In this document: positions 1-6,832 of the stretch, piece after piece
Position numbering within the stretch: the stretch's first letter is position 1
How the letters are laid out: each line of letters begins with the position of its first letter
NCBI GenBank assembly: GCA_021802685.1
Contig: JAJZRM010000055.1
Span: 1 to 11,089, forward strand
Length of the DNA stretch: 11,089 nucleotides
Direction of reading: 5' to 3'
Source of the DNA: Deltaproteobacteria bacterium
GTDB lineage: Bacteria > Desulfobacterota > Deferrimicrobia > Deferrimicrobiales > Deferrimicrobiaceae
The notes under the pieces: generated by a model
The model's input: only the letters and a program-made list of their open reading frames with translations
Databases searched by the model: none
What the model was told of the DNA's origin: nothing
Position numbers and translations under genes: made by a program

Positions 1-61
1 GGTAGCTTTCTTGGATCCTGGTGCGCGCTTCGGAGGTCGCCGGGGCGCCCGTGATCCTGCC

Positions 62-2197
62 GTGACGCCTTCCGCGTCGCTCACCCGGGGCGGCGGCAGG
101 GCCTCCGCCGCCCGAAACCGGCGCTTCGCCATGACCTTCACCGCCGCCGCGCTCGCCGCGACCCTGCTTTTCTCCGCCGGTGTTCCCGCGCCCGCAGGCG
201 CGGGGGACGAACCGTTCACCGGTCCGTCGAACTCCGGACTGACCGGCCTCCTCGAGACCCCCACCGCCCGTGTGATGACGGAGAACCGGTACCGCTTCGG
301 GGCCGCGCAGGTCCGCCCGTACCGCTTCTACTACGGCACCATCGGGCTGTTCGACCGTCTCGAGGTGAACGGACACGTCACGGAAGTCATCGGGGTCACG
401 GCCTTCGAAAACATCACCGGTTCCAGCTACGGCAACACCAGGGACAAGGCCGTCGAGGCCAAGCTCCAGCTCGTCAAGGAAGGGAAATATTTCCCGGCCC
501 TGTCGGTGGTCGTCTCCGACCCGCACGGCACGCGCCTGTACGCCTCGCAATCGATCGTCGCAGGCAAGCAGGTCTACCCGTTCGATGTTTCCGTCGGATT
601 CGGAAACGGTCGATTCGGCAGGAAGCCGCTTCCGGACCAGGGGGAAGGGTTCAAGGTCGAGATGTTCTCCAACCCCGGGTCTTGGTGGCGGGACGCGCAA
701 CTTTTCGGTGGAGTCCAGTTCGCCCTTGCCGACTGGATCACCCTGATGGCCGAGTACAGCCCCGTCCGGTACCACGCGCAGACCCGGGACCCGGCGCAGC
801 CGAAATATTTCCCGGACCCGGTCCGGTCGAAGATCAACGCCGGCCTGCGCCTGAAACCGTTCCGCTGGGCGGAGATCGACGTCAGCTGGCAGCGCGGCGA
901 GGAGATCGGCGTGAGCGCATCCGTATCCTTCGACATCGGCCGGCCGATCCTTCCCATATACGATCCGCCGTACAGGGAGCCGGAACCGCTCCGCCCGCAT
1001 CCCCTCGCCGACCGGATCGCCGCGGCGCTCGATGCCACCGGCTTCAGCGACATCGGGGTGGAAGGAGACGATTTCTCCCTGCGGATCGATGCCGAAAACG
1101 ACCGGTACTTCTTCACGCCGAACGCCGTCGAAGCCCTTCTCGACGCCGTCGCCCCGATCGTCCCTCCGGGATTCGAGTACCTCCGCGTCCGCATCAAGGA
1201 GAACGGCATCGCCGTGACCGAGTTCATCGCCACGACCGCCGCCCTCGAAGGGCTTCGGGAGGGTCGTATCCCGAGGGACCGGTTTTTCGAGCTCTCCGCG
1301 TTCCGCACGGGGAACATCGGTCCGCCGATCCCGCGGACCATGAACCGCCGAAGGTTCGACTGGGGGATCGGGCCGTCGTTCGAGACGTTCCTGAACGACC
1401 CGGCGCGCTTCTTCAGCTACCGGCTGGGGGCCACGGCGTTTCTGCACTTCTTCCCGTGGAAGGGCGGAACGGCGGTCCTCGGGGTGGAAGCGTATCCGCT
1501 GAACAACGTCACCACGGCCGTCGCGCCGCTCTCCATCCCTGTGCGCAGCGACATCGCGCTGTACAAGCAACAGGATGTCTCCATGGGGAGGCTCCTCTTC
1601 GAACAGATCGGGAAAACGGAGTCGCAGATTTACGGGCGGGCGGCGGCGGGTCTGCTCGAGGTCCAGTACGCGGGGCTGGACGCCGAGGTCGCCCTTCCCA
1701 TCTTCCGGGGGCGGTTGATCCCGACGGCCGGCGGAAGCCTGGCCCGGAAACGTTCCCCGGACGATCCCTTCGCCTTCTCCGGGAGCACGTGGTATCGCAC
1801 GGCGTTTCTCGGCGGGCGGCTGAACGTTCCGGAGGCGGACCTCTGGTTCGACGTCAAGGCGGGGCGGTTCCTGGCGGGGGATTACGGAGCGCGGTTCTCC
1901 GTGTCGAAATTCGTCCGCGGCGTGACGCTCACCGCGTGGTACACCGCCACCGACACCTCGAACTTCACCGATCCGTACAACCGCGGGTATCACGACAAGG
2001 GGATCTCCGTGGCGGTCCCCATCCGCCTCTTCCTCGGACGGGATTCGAGGACCGCCTACCGGTTCAGCCTGTCCCCCTGGACGCGGGACGTCGGCCAGGA
2101 CATCGACCATTATCGGACGCTGCCGGACTTCATCGGAAGGAATACGGTCATTGCCCTTGACAAGGATACGCGGACCCTGTACAAGGAGAAAAGATAA
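62..2197 (+). CDS. YjbH/GfcD-family outer-membrane exopolysaccharide protein
   Basis: This is a large exported protein of the YjbH family (formerly DUF940), about 711 residues from this start, close to the ~700 of E. coli YjbH. YjbH and its paralogue GfcD are encoded in exopolysaccharide or group 4 capsule operons and are outer-membrane proteins whose exact role in export is unsettled. Family signs are the N-terminal GLTGLLETPTARV stretch just after the signal peptide, alternating strand-like segments throughout, and a C-terminal part with GDYGARFSVSKF and YNRGYHDKGISVAVPI. The start is uncertain: the frame is open to the window edge, with TTG at 11, GTG at 62 and ATG at 131, none with a good ribosome site. 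GTG 62 is preferred because it keeps the basic RNRR before the hydrophobic core that ends PAPAGA|GDEP. ATG 131 would leave the signal peptide with no positive charge. Unlike E. coli YjbH, there is no lipobox cysteine. Family call is firm; start is weak. Confidence 0.85.
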   Translation: MTPSASLTRGGGRASAARNRRFAMTFTAAALAATLLFSAGVPAPAGAGDEPFTGPSNSGLTGLLETPTARVMTENRYRFGAAQVRPYRFYYGTIGLFDRLEVNGHVTEVIGVTAFENITGSSYGNTRDKAVEAKLQLVKEGKYFPALSVVVSDPHGTRLYASQSIVAGKQVYPFDVSVGFGNGRFGRKPLPDQGEGFKVEMFSNPGSWWRDAQLFGGVQFALADWITLMAEYSPVRYHAQTRDPAQPKYFPDPVRSKINAGLRLKPFRWAEIDVSWQRGEEIGVSASVSFDIGRPILPIYDPPYREPEPLRPHPLADRIAAALDATGFSDIGVEGDDFSLRIDAENDRYFFTPNAVEALLDAVAPIVPPGFEYLRVRIKENGIAVTEFIATTAALEGLREGRIPRDRFFELSAFRTGNIGPPIPRTMNRRRFDWGIGPSFETFLNDPARFFSYRLGATAFLHFFPWKGGTAVLGVEAYPLNNVTTAVAPLSIPVRSDIALYKQQDVSMGRLLFEQIGKTESQIYGRAAAGLLEVQYAGLDAEVALPIFRGRLIPTAGGSLARKRSPDDPFAFSGSTWYRTAFLGGRLNVPEADLWFDVKAGRFLAGDYGARFSVSKFVRGVTLTAWYTATDTSNFTDPYNRGYHDKGISVAVPIRLFLGRDSRTAYRFSLSPWTRDVGQDIDHYRTLPDFIGRNTVIALDKDTRTLYKEKR

Positions 2198-2210
2198 CAT
2201 TTCGATTCAT

Positions 2211-2216
2211 AAGGGG
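2211..2216 (+). promoter_or_regulatory. Ribosome binding site for the small secreted protein
   Basis: AAGGGG lies 6 nt before ATG 2223. It decides the start in favour of 2223 over the in-frame ATG at 2151, which lies inside the upstream gene and would place 24 residues before the signal peptide. Confidence 0.6.
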
Positions 2217-2222
2217 TTTGCC

Positions 2223-2540
2223 ATGACGAACCGGCGGTTCCGTCCCCCGATGAAAGCGTTCGCGGCGTTTGTTGCGGTTGCCTGTTTCCTGACGTTCGGA
2301 CAAGGGGCCGTTTCCACCGCGCTGGCCGCCGATCCCCCATCGGGTTCATCGACGTGGGAAACCTGGCCGAAGAAGCCCGAGGGCGCCGGCGCGGCCGGTG
2401 AGGCGGGCGGGGCCAAAACGGCATCCGGCATCTCCGCCGGGACGTGGGGCTGGATCCTGGGCGGCGTTGCCGCGGCGGTCCTGATCGCCGTGGCCGCATC
2501 CGGCGGCGGAGGCGGCAGCACCGCCGCACCGGCCCACTGA
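2223..2540 (+). CDS. Small YjbE/GfcA-like secreted or membrane protein
   Basis: This is a 105-residue protein beginning 25 nt after the YjbH stop, so almost certainly co-transcribed with it. It has a basic N-terminus (MTNRRFRPPMK), a hydrophobic core at about 12-33 and a likely signal peptidase I site near STALAA|DPPS. A low-complexity Gly/Ala/Glu linker follows (about 50-70), then a hydrophobic helix at about 74-93 (WGWILGGVAAAVLIAVAA), then SGGGGGSTAAPAH to the end. The layout of signal peptide, Ala-rich hydrophobic segment, Gly-run and small polar tail resembles YjbE/GfcA, the small first protein of E. coli yjbEFGH/gfc operons, though those tails are Thr-rich and the gene order differs. 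The similarity is of architecture, not aligned sequence, so the assignment is inference. Function is unknown; a role with the YjbH protein in polysaccharide export is suggested by position. Confidence 0.75.
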   Translation: MTNRRFRPPMKAFAAFVAVACFLTFGQGAVSTALAADPPSGSSTWETWPKKPEGAGAAGEAGGAKTASGISAGTWGWILGGVAAAVLIAVAASGGGGGSTAAPAH

Positions 2541-2566
2541 TCGCCCGAACCCCTTTGCGCACCTTT

Positions 2567-3067
2567 GTGCGTCGGCGCGCCGCGATCCTCATGATCGCGG
2601 CGTTGTCGTTTCTCCCTTTCGCGTCCCTCGTCCAGGCTGCCCCTCCCGCGGACGACCCTGCCGTTCCCCTGATCCTCGCCGCCGCGGAATCCCTGTTCCA
2701 GACCATGAAGGCCCGTGATTACCCGTCGACCTGGCGGGGCCTGTCGGCGAAGTCCCGCGAAACGATCGTCACCGAAACGATCGAAGCGATCCGGAAGGCC
2801 GGCGACCCTCCCGTTTCGAGGGAACGGGTCCGGGACGATTTCGCCGCGGGCGGGCCGCTGTGCCGTCAATACTGGGAGGGATTCCTCCGGCGGTTCAACC
2901 CCGACGACGCTCTCGAGAAAAGCCGCTGGGAGATGGGGGCGGTGGAAAAGGACCGGGCGGAGGTGCTCATCACCCACAAGGGGGCGGACCGCCCTGCGGT
3001 GCTGCGGATGTTCCGGGAAGGGAAAACGTGGAAGGCGGGGCTGGTGGAGACGTTCTGGGAACGCTGA
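2567..3067 (+). CDS. Periplasmic protein of unknown function
   Basis: I do not recognise this gene. From GTG 2567 it is 166 residues with a good Sec signal peptide: RRRAAIL, a hydrophobic core, and cleavage after SLVQA at about residue 24. The mature part is a small mixed alpha/beta protein. An N-terminal helix (LILAAAESLFQTMKARDY) is followed by WRGLS and several charged helices. The C-terminus has three strand-like stretches ending VLRMFREGKTWKAGLVETFW. This pattern recalls NTF2-like/DUF4878-type domains, but that is only an impression. It starts 26 nt after the previous stop and is likely the last gene of the yjbH-type operon. ATG 2591 would remove the arginines from the signal peptide, and TTG 2555 is also possible; no candidate has a clear ribosome site, so translation may be coupled to the upstream gene. 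It ends 6 nt before a large palindrome. Confidence 0.72.
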   Translation: MRRRAAILMIAALSFLPFASLVQAAPPADDPAVPLILAAAESLFQTMKARDYPSTWRGLSAKSRETIVTETIEAIRKAGDPPVSRERVRDDFAAGGPLCRQYWEGFLRRFNPDDALEKSRWEMGAVEKDRAEVLITHKGADRPAVLRMFREGKTWKAGLVETFWER

Positions 3068-3073
3068 GGCGGG

Positions 3074-3212
3074 GAACCGCAGAACCGGGACGTTCCTTAG
3101 AACTCCCGCAAAACCAGGACAGTCATGGTCCTCTCAGAGGCCAAACCCTCCGGTAGACCATCTCTGTCCCTCAACTGTCGGAGTTCTAAGGAACGTCCCG
3201 GTTCTGCGGTTC
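3074..3212. repeat. Long inverted-repeat element (REP/MITE-like) filling the convergent gap
   Basis: Arms at 3074-3106 and 3180-3212 are perfect reverse complements over 33 bp, with core GGGACGTTCCTTAGAACTCC on the left arm. The 73-nt interior is itself partly palindromic: AGGACAGTCATGGTC near 3115-3129 pairs imperfectly with GACCATCTCTGTCCCT near 3156-3171, and CCTCTCAGAGG at 3130-3140 is a small perfect hairpin. The element starts 6 nt after the stop of the plus-strand gene and runs nearly to the stop of the minus-strand operon. Elements of this style in other genomes are REP sequences or non-autonomous MITEs, some mobilised by IS200-like (RAYT) tyrosine transposases; no such gene is here. 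As RNA it would fold into a long stem on either strand and could act as a transcript barrier, but no U-tract follows. Confidence 0.85.
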
Positions 3213-3233
3213 TGCTGTTCTGCTGTTCTGCTG
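3202..3233. repeat. 8-bp tandem repeat, four copies
   Basis: TTCTGCGG is followed by three exact copies of TTCTGCTG. The first copy and part of the second lie inside the right arm of the palindrome, and the array ends 3 nt short of the complement of the aminotransferase stop codon (3237-3239). The left arm carries only a two-unit version (GAACCGCA, GAACCGGG at 3074-3089), so the array has grown on one side only. Confidence 0.8.
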
Positions 3234-3236
3234 TCC

Positions 3237-4376
3237 TTATCCGCGCACGGGATGCTCGAGAACCTTCCTGACGATCGCAACAATTCGCTCCCGGTGTTCG
3301 TCCTTCAGGCTGCTCCCGCTGGGAAGGCAAAGGCCATCCTGGAAGATCTCCTTTGAAACTTTACCGCCGATCACACGGCAATCCTTGAAAACGGGTTGCA
3401 TGTGCATCGGTTTCCAGATCGGGCGCGACTCGATGTTTTCCGCTTCCAGCGCGAGGCGGACGTCCTCTCTTGTGGCGCGGGAGTCCCTCGGATCGATCGT
3501 CATGCAGGAGAGCCACCGGGTGCAGCGGCCGTACGGGGCCTCCGGCATGAATTCAACTCCCGGGAGTCCGTCGAGCGCCTCCCGATAGAACTCGAAGTTT
3601 CCCCTCCGCCGGGCGATGCGATCCTCTAGGCTCGCAAGCTGCCCCCTGCCGACCGCGGCGAGAAGGTTGCTCATCCTGTAGTTATACCCGGTTTCGCTGT
3701 GCTGGTAATGGGGAGCGGGATCCCGGGCCTGGCTGGCGAGGAAGCGGGCCTTTTCCACCAACGACGCATCCCGTGAAACCAGCATCCCGCCGCCGGAGGT
3801 CGTGACGATCTTGTTCCCGTTGAAGGAGAACACGGCGGCCTTGCCGAAAACGCCCGCCGGCGCCCCTTTATACGTCGCCCCCAGCGCCTCGGCCGCATCC
3901 TCGATCACGGGCACGCCGTGCCGCGCGCAGGCATCGAGGATCGGGTCGTAGTCGGCGCATTGCCCGTAAAGATCGACGACGATCACGGCCTTGGGCAGCG
4001 ATCCGGCCCGGGCGCGGGCGTCCAGCTCCTCGGCCAGCAGCTCCGGGTCCATGTTCCACGACCGCCGATCGCTGTCGATGAAGACGGGAACGGCTCCCAC
4101 GTATACCACCGCGTTCGCGGTGGCGGCGAAGGTCAGGGACGACAGGAATACCTCGTCCCCCCGGGACACGCCCAGGAGCACCAAGGCCAGGTGCAGCCCG
4201 GCCGTTCCGCTGCTGAGCGCGGCGGCATGCGCCACCCCCACCTTTTCTCCGAACTCCCGCTCGAAGGCGTCGACGTGCGGACCCAGGGGCGCGATCCAGT
4301 TCGAATCGAAGGCGTCGAGCAGCAGCTCCCGCTCCTTCTCCCCCAAGTGAGGCGGCGACAGGTAGATGCGGCTCAT
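3237..4376 (-). CDS. pglE: PglE/EpsN-like UDP-4-keto sugar aminotransferase
   Basis: This is a DegT/DnrJ/EryC1 PLP-dependent aminotransferase of 379 residues, the family's usual length. It would convert a UDP-4-keto-6-deoxy-N-acetylhexosamine to the 4-amino sugar, the middle step of UDP-bacillosamine-type synthesis in the cytoplasm. Features seen are the N-terminal YLSPPHLG and SNWIAPLG of the PglE/EpsN group, SSGTAGLHL (55-63), VIEDAAEALG with Asp160 for the PLP ring nitrogen, FSFNGNKIVTTSGGG with the Schiff-base Lys189, GYNYRMSN, and a C-terminal RPIWKPMHMQPVF and CLPSG. All agree well with what I recall of Campylobacter PglE. Its ATG overlaps the PglD-like stop by 4 nt (ATGA), and GGGGAAGG lies 6 nt upstream as ribosome site. 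It is the last gene of the minus operon, and its TAA abuts the repeat element. The exact sugar substrate is inferred from the neighbours. Confidence 0.92.
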   Translation of the reverse strand: MSRIYLSPPHLGEKERELLLDAFDSNWIAPLGPHVDAFEREFGEKVGVAHAAALSSGTAGLHLALVLLGVSRGDEVFLSSLTFAATANAVVYVGAVPVFIDSDRRSWNMDPELLAEELDARARAGSLPKAVIVVDLYGQCADYDPILDACARHGVPVIEDAAEALGATYKGAPAGVFGKAAVFSFNGNKIVTTSGGGMLVSRDASLVEKARFLASQARDPAPHYQHSETGYNYRMSNLLAAVGRGQLASLEDRIARRRGNFEFYREALDGLPGVEFMPEAPYGRCTRWLSCMTIDPRDSRATREDVRLALEAENIESRPIWKPMHMQPVFKDCRVIGGKVSKEIFQDGLCLPSGSSLKDEHRERIVAIVRKVLEHPVRG

Positions 4377-5041
4377 GGGGAACCTTCCCCGTTCATCTTA
4401 AGGTGCCACCCCTCCTCCCGCCGCTTGATGACCCTCGCGGGAACCCCCACCGCCGTGCAGTTGTCCGGGACGTCCTTCGTCACCACCGCGCCGGCGCCGA
4501 CGATGGACCAGCGCCCGATGCGGATACCCGGAATGACCCTGGTACCGATCCCGAGGAACGCCCCCTCGCCGACGACGACGTTGCCGCCCAAGGCGCAACC
4601 CGGGGCGACGTGCGCATAATCCCCCACGCGGCAATCGTGGTCGATGGAGCAGGAAGTATTCAGGATCGCGTGGCTCCCTATGATGGAGTCTATGTTCACC
4701 GTGGCGGAGGGAAGGATCATCGCCCCCGGTCCGGCCGCGACGCCCCTTCCGAGAACGGCCGACGGGGCAAGCGCGACCCCATATTCCACGTCCCAAAGGA
4801 CGGACAACCGGCGCCTCAGCCCGTTCTCTCCGATAGCGATGACGACCTTGAGACCTTTCCTCCAGTTCGAAACCAGGGAAGAGGATCCCCCCACGACGGG
4901 CACGCCCGGCACGGGTTCCGAGCCCAGGAGCGCGGGATCGTCGTCGTAACAACCTGGAACCGCACAACCCGACGCCAACAGCGCGTCGATCACGACCTTC
5001 GCGTGCCCTCCGGCCCCGATAACGAGGAAGGTCTCAGCCAT
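4373..5041 (-). CDS. pglD: PglD/NeuD/EpsM-like amino-sugar N-acetyltransferase
   Basis: This is a 222-residue left-handed beta-helix acetyltransferase, predicted to acetylate the 4-amino group made by the neighbouring aminotransferase using acetyl-CoA. The N-terminus is a small Rossmann-like domain (FLVIGAGGHAKVVIDAL, then CYDDD) typical of the NeuD/PglD group for binding the UDP-sugar. From about residue 93 there are hexapeptide repeats. Candidate catalytic and oxyanion-site residues His135 and His144 sit in SIDHDCRVGDYAHVAPG, matching His125 and His134 of C. jejuni PglD. The C-terminal GVPARVIKR is the common hexapeptide-family ending. Slightly longer than C. jejuni PglD (about 195), from a C-terminal tail and linker. 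It overlaps the PglC-like gene upstream by 8 nt (ATGGCTGA) and the aminotransferase downstream by 4 nt, so all three are probably translationally coupled. Confidence 0.92.
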   Translation of the reverse strand: MAETFLVIGAGGHAKVVIDALLASGCAVPGCYDDDPALLGSEPVPGVPVVGGSSSLVSNWRKGLKVVIAIGENGLRRRLSVLWDVEYGVALAPSAVLGRGVAAGPGAMILPSATVNIDSIIGSHAILNTSCSIDHDCRVGDYAHVAPGCALGGNVVVGEGAFLGIGTRVIPGIRIGRWSIVGAGAVVTKDVPDNCTAVGVPARVIKRREEGWHLKMNGEGSP

Positions 5042-5678
5042 CGTTTCCCTTCACCGCCGGCGGGGGAGTCCCCATGAATTCCGGCATCGTCGCCTCCCCT
5101 TCCGCGCTGATCCCCTTCCGCCGGATCACGGCCGCCATCGTCCTAAGGACGATCTTCAGATCGAGCGGGAAGGACCGGTGATCGACGTACCAAACGTCCA
5201 GGGCGAATTTCTCTTCCCAGGAGATCGCGTTCCGGCCGTTGATCTGCGCCCAGCCCGTGATCCCGGGCTTCACCTCGTGGCGGCGGGCCTGTTCAGCAGG
5301 TGAACTCGCAAGGTATTGCGGGAGAAGGGGTCTCGGACCCACGATGCTCATGTCCCCCCGGAGGACGTTGAAGAGTTCCGGCAGTTCATCCAGGCTCCAT
5401 CTCCGGATCCACCGGCCAAGACCCGTCAGGCGTTCCGCATCCGCGAGACGCTTCCCGTCCGGTCCCGTCAGGCCGGCCATGGTTCTGAACTTGTACAGGC
5501 GAAACAGCTTGCCGTTCAGGCCGGGACGGAGCTGCACGAACAGCACGGGCGAACCCATTCTCCACCTTACGGCCACGGCCATCGCCGCCATCAAAGGCGA
5601 GAGGAACAGCAGCCCCAGGAATCCCGCGGCGATGTCCAGGGCCAGGGAACCCCCGTACGCTGCACGTTTTCCGCTCAT
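5034..5678 (-). CDS. pglC: PglC/EpsL-like initiating phosphoglycosyl transferase
   Basis: This is a 214-residue monotopic bacterial sugar transferase. It would transfer a phospho-sugar from the UDP-activated amino sugar to undecaprenyl phosphate at the cytoplasmic face of the inner membrane, starting the glycan. Seen in order: a hydrophobic segment at about 12-38 interrupted by Ser27-Pro28, the break that makes a re-entrant helix in PglC; RPGLNGKLFRLYKFRTM; the catalytic Asp97-Glu98 dyad in SLDELPELFNVLRGDMS; GPRPLL; and KPGITGWAQINGRNAISW with FALDVWYV. The C-terminus, KGISAEGEATMPEFMG, also resembles the C. jejuni PglC end. It lacks the extra transmembrane helices and CoA-binding-like domain of WcaJ/WbaP-type enzymes. 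Start ATG overlaps the upstream glycosyltransferase stop (ATGA). The two following genes would supply its UDP-diNAcBac-like substrate. Confidence 0.93.
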   Translation of the reverse strand: MSGKRAAYGGSLALDIAAGFLGLLFLSPLMAAMAVAVRWRMGSPVLFVQLRPGLNGKLFRLYKFRTMAGLTGPDGKRLADAERLTGLGRWIRRWSLDELPELFNVLRGDMSIVGPRPLLPQYLASSPAEQARRHEVKPGITGWAQINGRNAISWEEKFALDVWYVDHRSFPLDLKIVLRTMAAVIRRKGISAEGEATMPEFMGTPPPAVKGNDG

Positions 5679-6832
5679 CCCGCGACGATTCCGAGCGATC
5701 GATAGGTTTCGTACACCGTTCCGAAAACCGATCTCTCGTCGAAATCGGCCAGCGCTTTCAGCCTTCCGGCATCGCCCATCGATTTCGTCAGGGCGGGATC
5801 TCCGAGGATTCGCCCAATACCTTCGGCAAGCTTCGTCGCATCCCCGGCCGGGACCAGAATCCCCGTTCTCCCGTCATCCACCGCCTCCCGGCATCCCCTG
5901 ATGTCGGAGGCGACCACCGGCAACCCCATCGACGACGCTTCCATCAAGGTTCTGGGAAACCCCTCCCTGTAGGATGGGAGCGCGAAAACGTCCATCGCCG
6001 AGTACAATTCCGGCAGATCGAGACGCATGCCCGTAAAAACCACCCTGTCCGCCACACCGTGATCCATCGCCGCCCGGGGGGACAGGGCGTCCGTCTTGCT
6101 TTCATCCCGGGGACCGATCGCCAGCAGGCGGATGTCCGGGAAATCCCCGGAAAGCATCTTGACGGCATCCATCAACTCGTGGAGCCCCTTCTCGCGAACC
6201 AGCCTTGCGACGATCCCCACCACGCGGCATTCCCTCGGAAGTCCGAGGGAGTCCCTGATGGCACCCCGATCCTCCCGCAAACGATCGGAGGGTGAAAACC
6301 GGCCGACGTCGATGCCGTTTCCGAGGAAAAGGATCTCCTTGTTCCTGTAAAGACCTTCCTGTTTCGCGGTGTTCACGTCCGACCGGTTCTGCGACAGGGC
6401 GACGTCGGCGCACGATGCAATGACTCTCTCCCAGAAGAGATAGAACTCCCGCTGGAACCTCGCCATCCCCTCCCGGATGTAAAACCCGTGGATCGTGTAG
6501 ACGATCCTGGAAACGCCGGCCAGCTTCGCGGCGACCGCTCCCAGCAGGGAGGCCTTCGGCGTGTGAAGGTGGACGGCGTCGAACCTTTCCCGCCGGAAAA
6601 GGCGATAAAGGGAAAGCAGCGCCGAAAGGTCGGACGCGGGGGCGATGGAACGCTTCATCTCGATCCTGTGCGCGGCTATCCCCTCGGCCTCCACCTCCGG
6701 GAGCCACTTTCCGTCGGAACAGGCGACGTGGATCCGCATCCCCCTTTCCCGCAGATACCGCAACTGGTTCAACAGCAGGAACCTCACGGACAGATCGACC
6801 GTCGTTACGTGGCAGATTTTCGCGACCGTCAT
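5675..6832 (-). CDS. GT4-family glycosyltransferase (PglA/EpsD-like)
   Basis: This is a 385-residue GT-B fold, family 4 retaining glycosyltransferase, cytoplasmic or membrane-associated. The N-terminal acceptor domain has CHVTTVDLSVRFLLLNQL, VHLHTPKASLLGAVAAKLAG and YTIHGFY. The C-terminal donor domain starts near VVGIVARLVREKGLHEL, then shows VFALPSYREGFPRTLMEASS with the EX7E pair Glu290 and Glu298, and GLPVVASDIRG. Because it directly precedes the PglC-like gene with a 4-nt overlap, it may add the second sugar to the primed lipid, as PglA does in Campylobacter. That role and the donor sugar are inference. The start at 6832 is chosen over the longer frame to 6937 because it forms an ATGA overlap with the asnB stop and has GGAGG upstream, and because the protein then begins at the normal family position. 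Confidence 0.9.
   Translation of the reverse strand: MTVAKICHVTTVDLSVRFLLLNQLRYLRERGMRIHVACSDGKWLPEVEAEGIAAHRIEMKRSIAPASDLSALLSLYRLFRRERFDAVHLHTPKASLLGAVAAKLAGVSRIVYTIHGFYIREGMARFQREFYLFWERVIASCADVALSQNRSDVNTAKQEGLYRNKEILFLGNGIDVGRFSPSDRLREDRGAIRDSLGLPRECRVVGIVARLVREKGLHELMDAVKMLSGDFPDIRLLAIGPRDESKTDALSPRAAMDHGVADRVVFTGMRLDLPELYSAMDVFALPSYREGFPRTLMEASSMGLPVVASDIRGCREAVDDGRTGILVPAGDATKLAEGIGRILGDPALTKSMGDAGRLKALADFDERSVFGTVYETYRSLGIVAG

Noticed and set aside
116..142. Twin-arginine signal (RNRRFAMTF) in the YjbH protein
   Set aside because: The residues around RR do not fit S/T-RR-x-F-L-K, and outer-membrane beta-barrel proteins use the Sec route.
682..2160. A 492-codon open frame on the plus strand inside the YjbH gene
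   Set aside because: It is an out-of-frame shadow in GC-rich DNA: the product is Arg/Pro-rich with no domain, while the overlapping frame encodes a clear YjbH-family protein.
2274..2285. Lipobox (AVAC, residues 18-21) in the small secreted protein
   Set aside because: Position -3 is Ala rather than Leu/Val/Ile, the hydrophobic stretch before the Cys is too short, and the hydrophobic core continues after it to a better signal peptidase I site at ALAA|DPP.
2207..2977. A 256-codon minus-strand frame opposite the two small exported genes
   Set aside because: Its product is low-complexity and lacks recognisable motifs. The plus-strand frames have proper signal peptides and, for the first, a ribosome site.
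3074..3212. Canonical intrinsic terminator
   Set aside because: The stem is strong, but no run of T follows on either strand and the 73-nt interior is too long for a standard terminator hairpin. A transcription-blocking role remains possible and is noted with the repeat.
3202..3233. CRISPR-like array
   Set aside because: The units are 8 bp and contiguous with no spacers; this is a simple tandem repeat.
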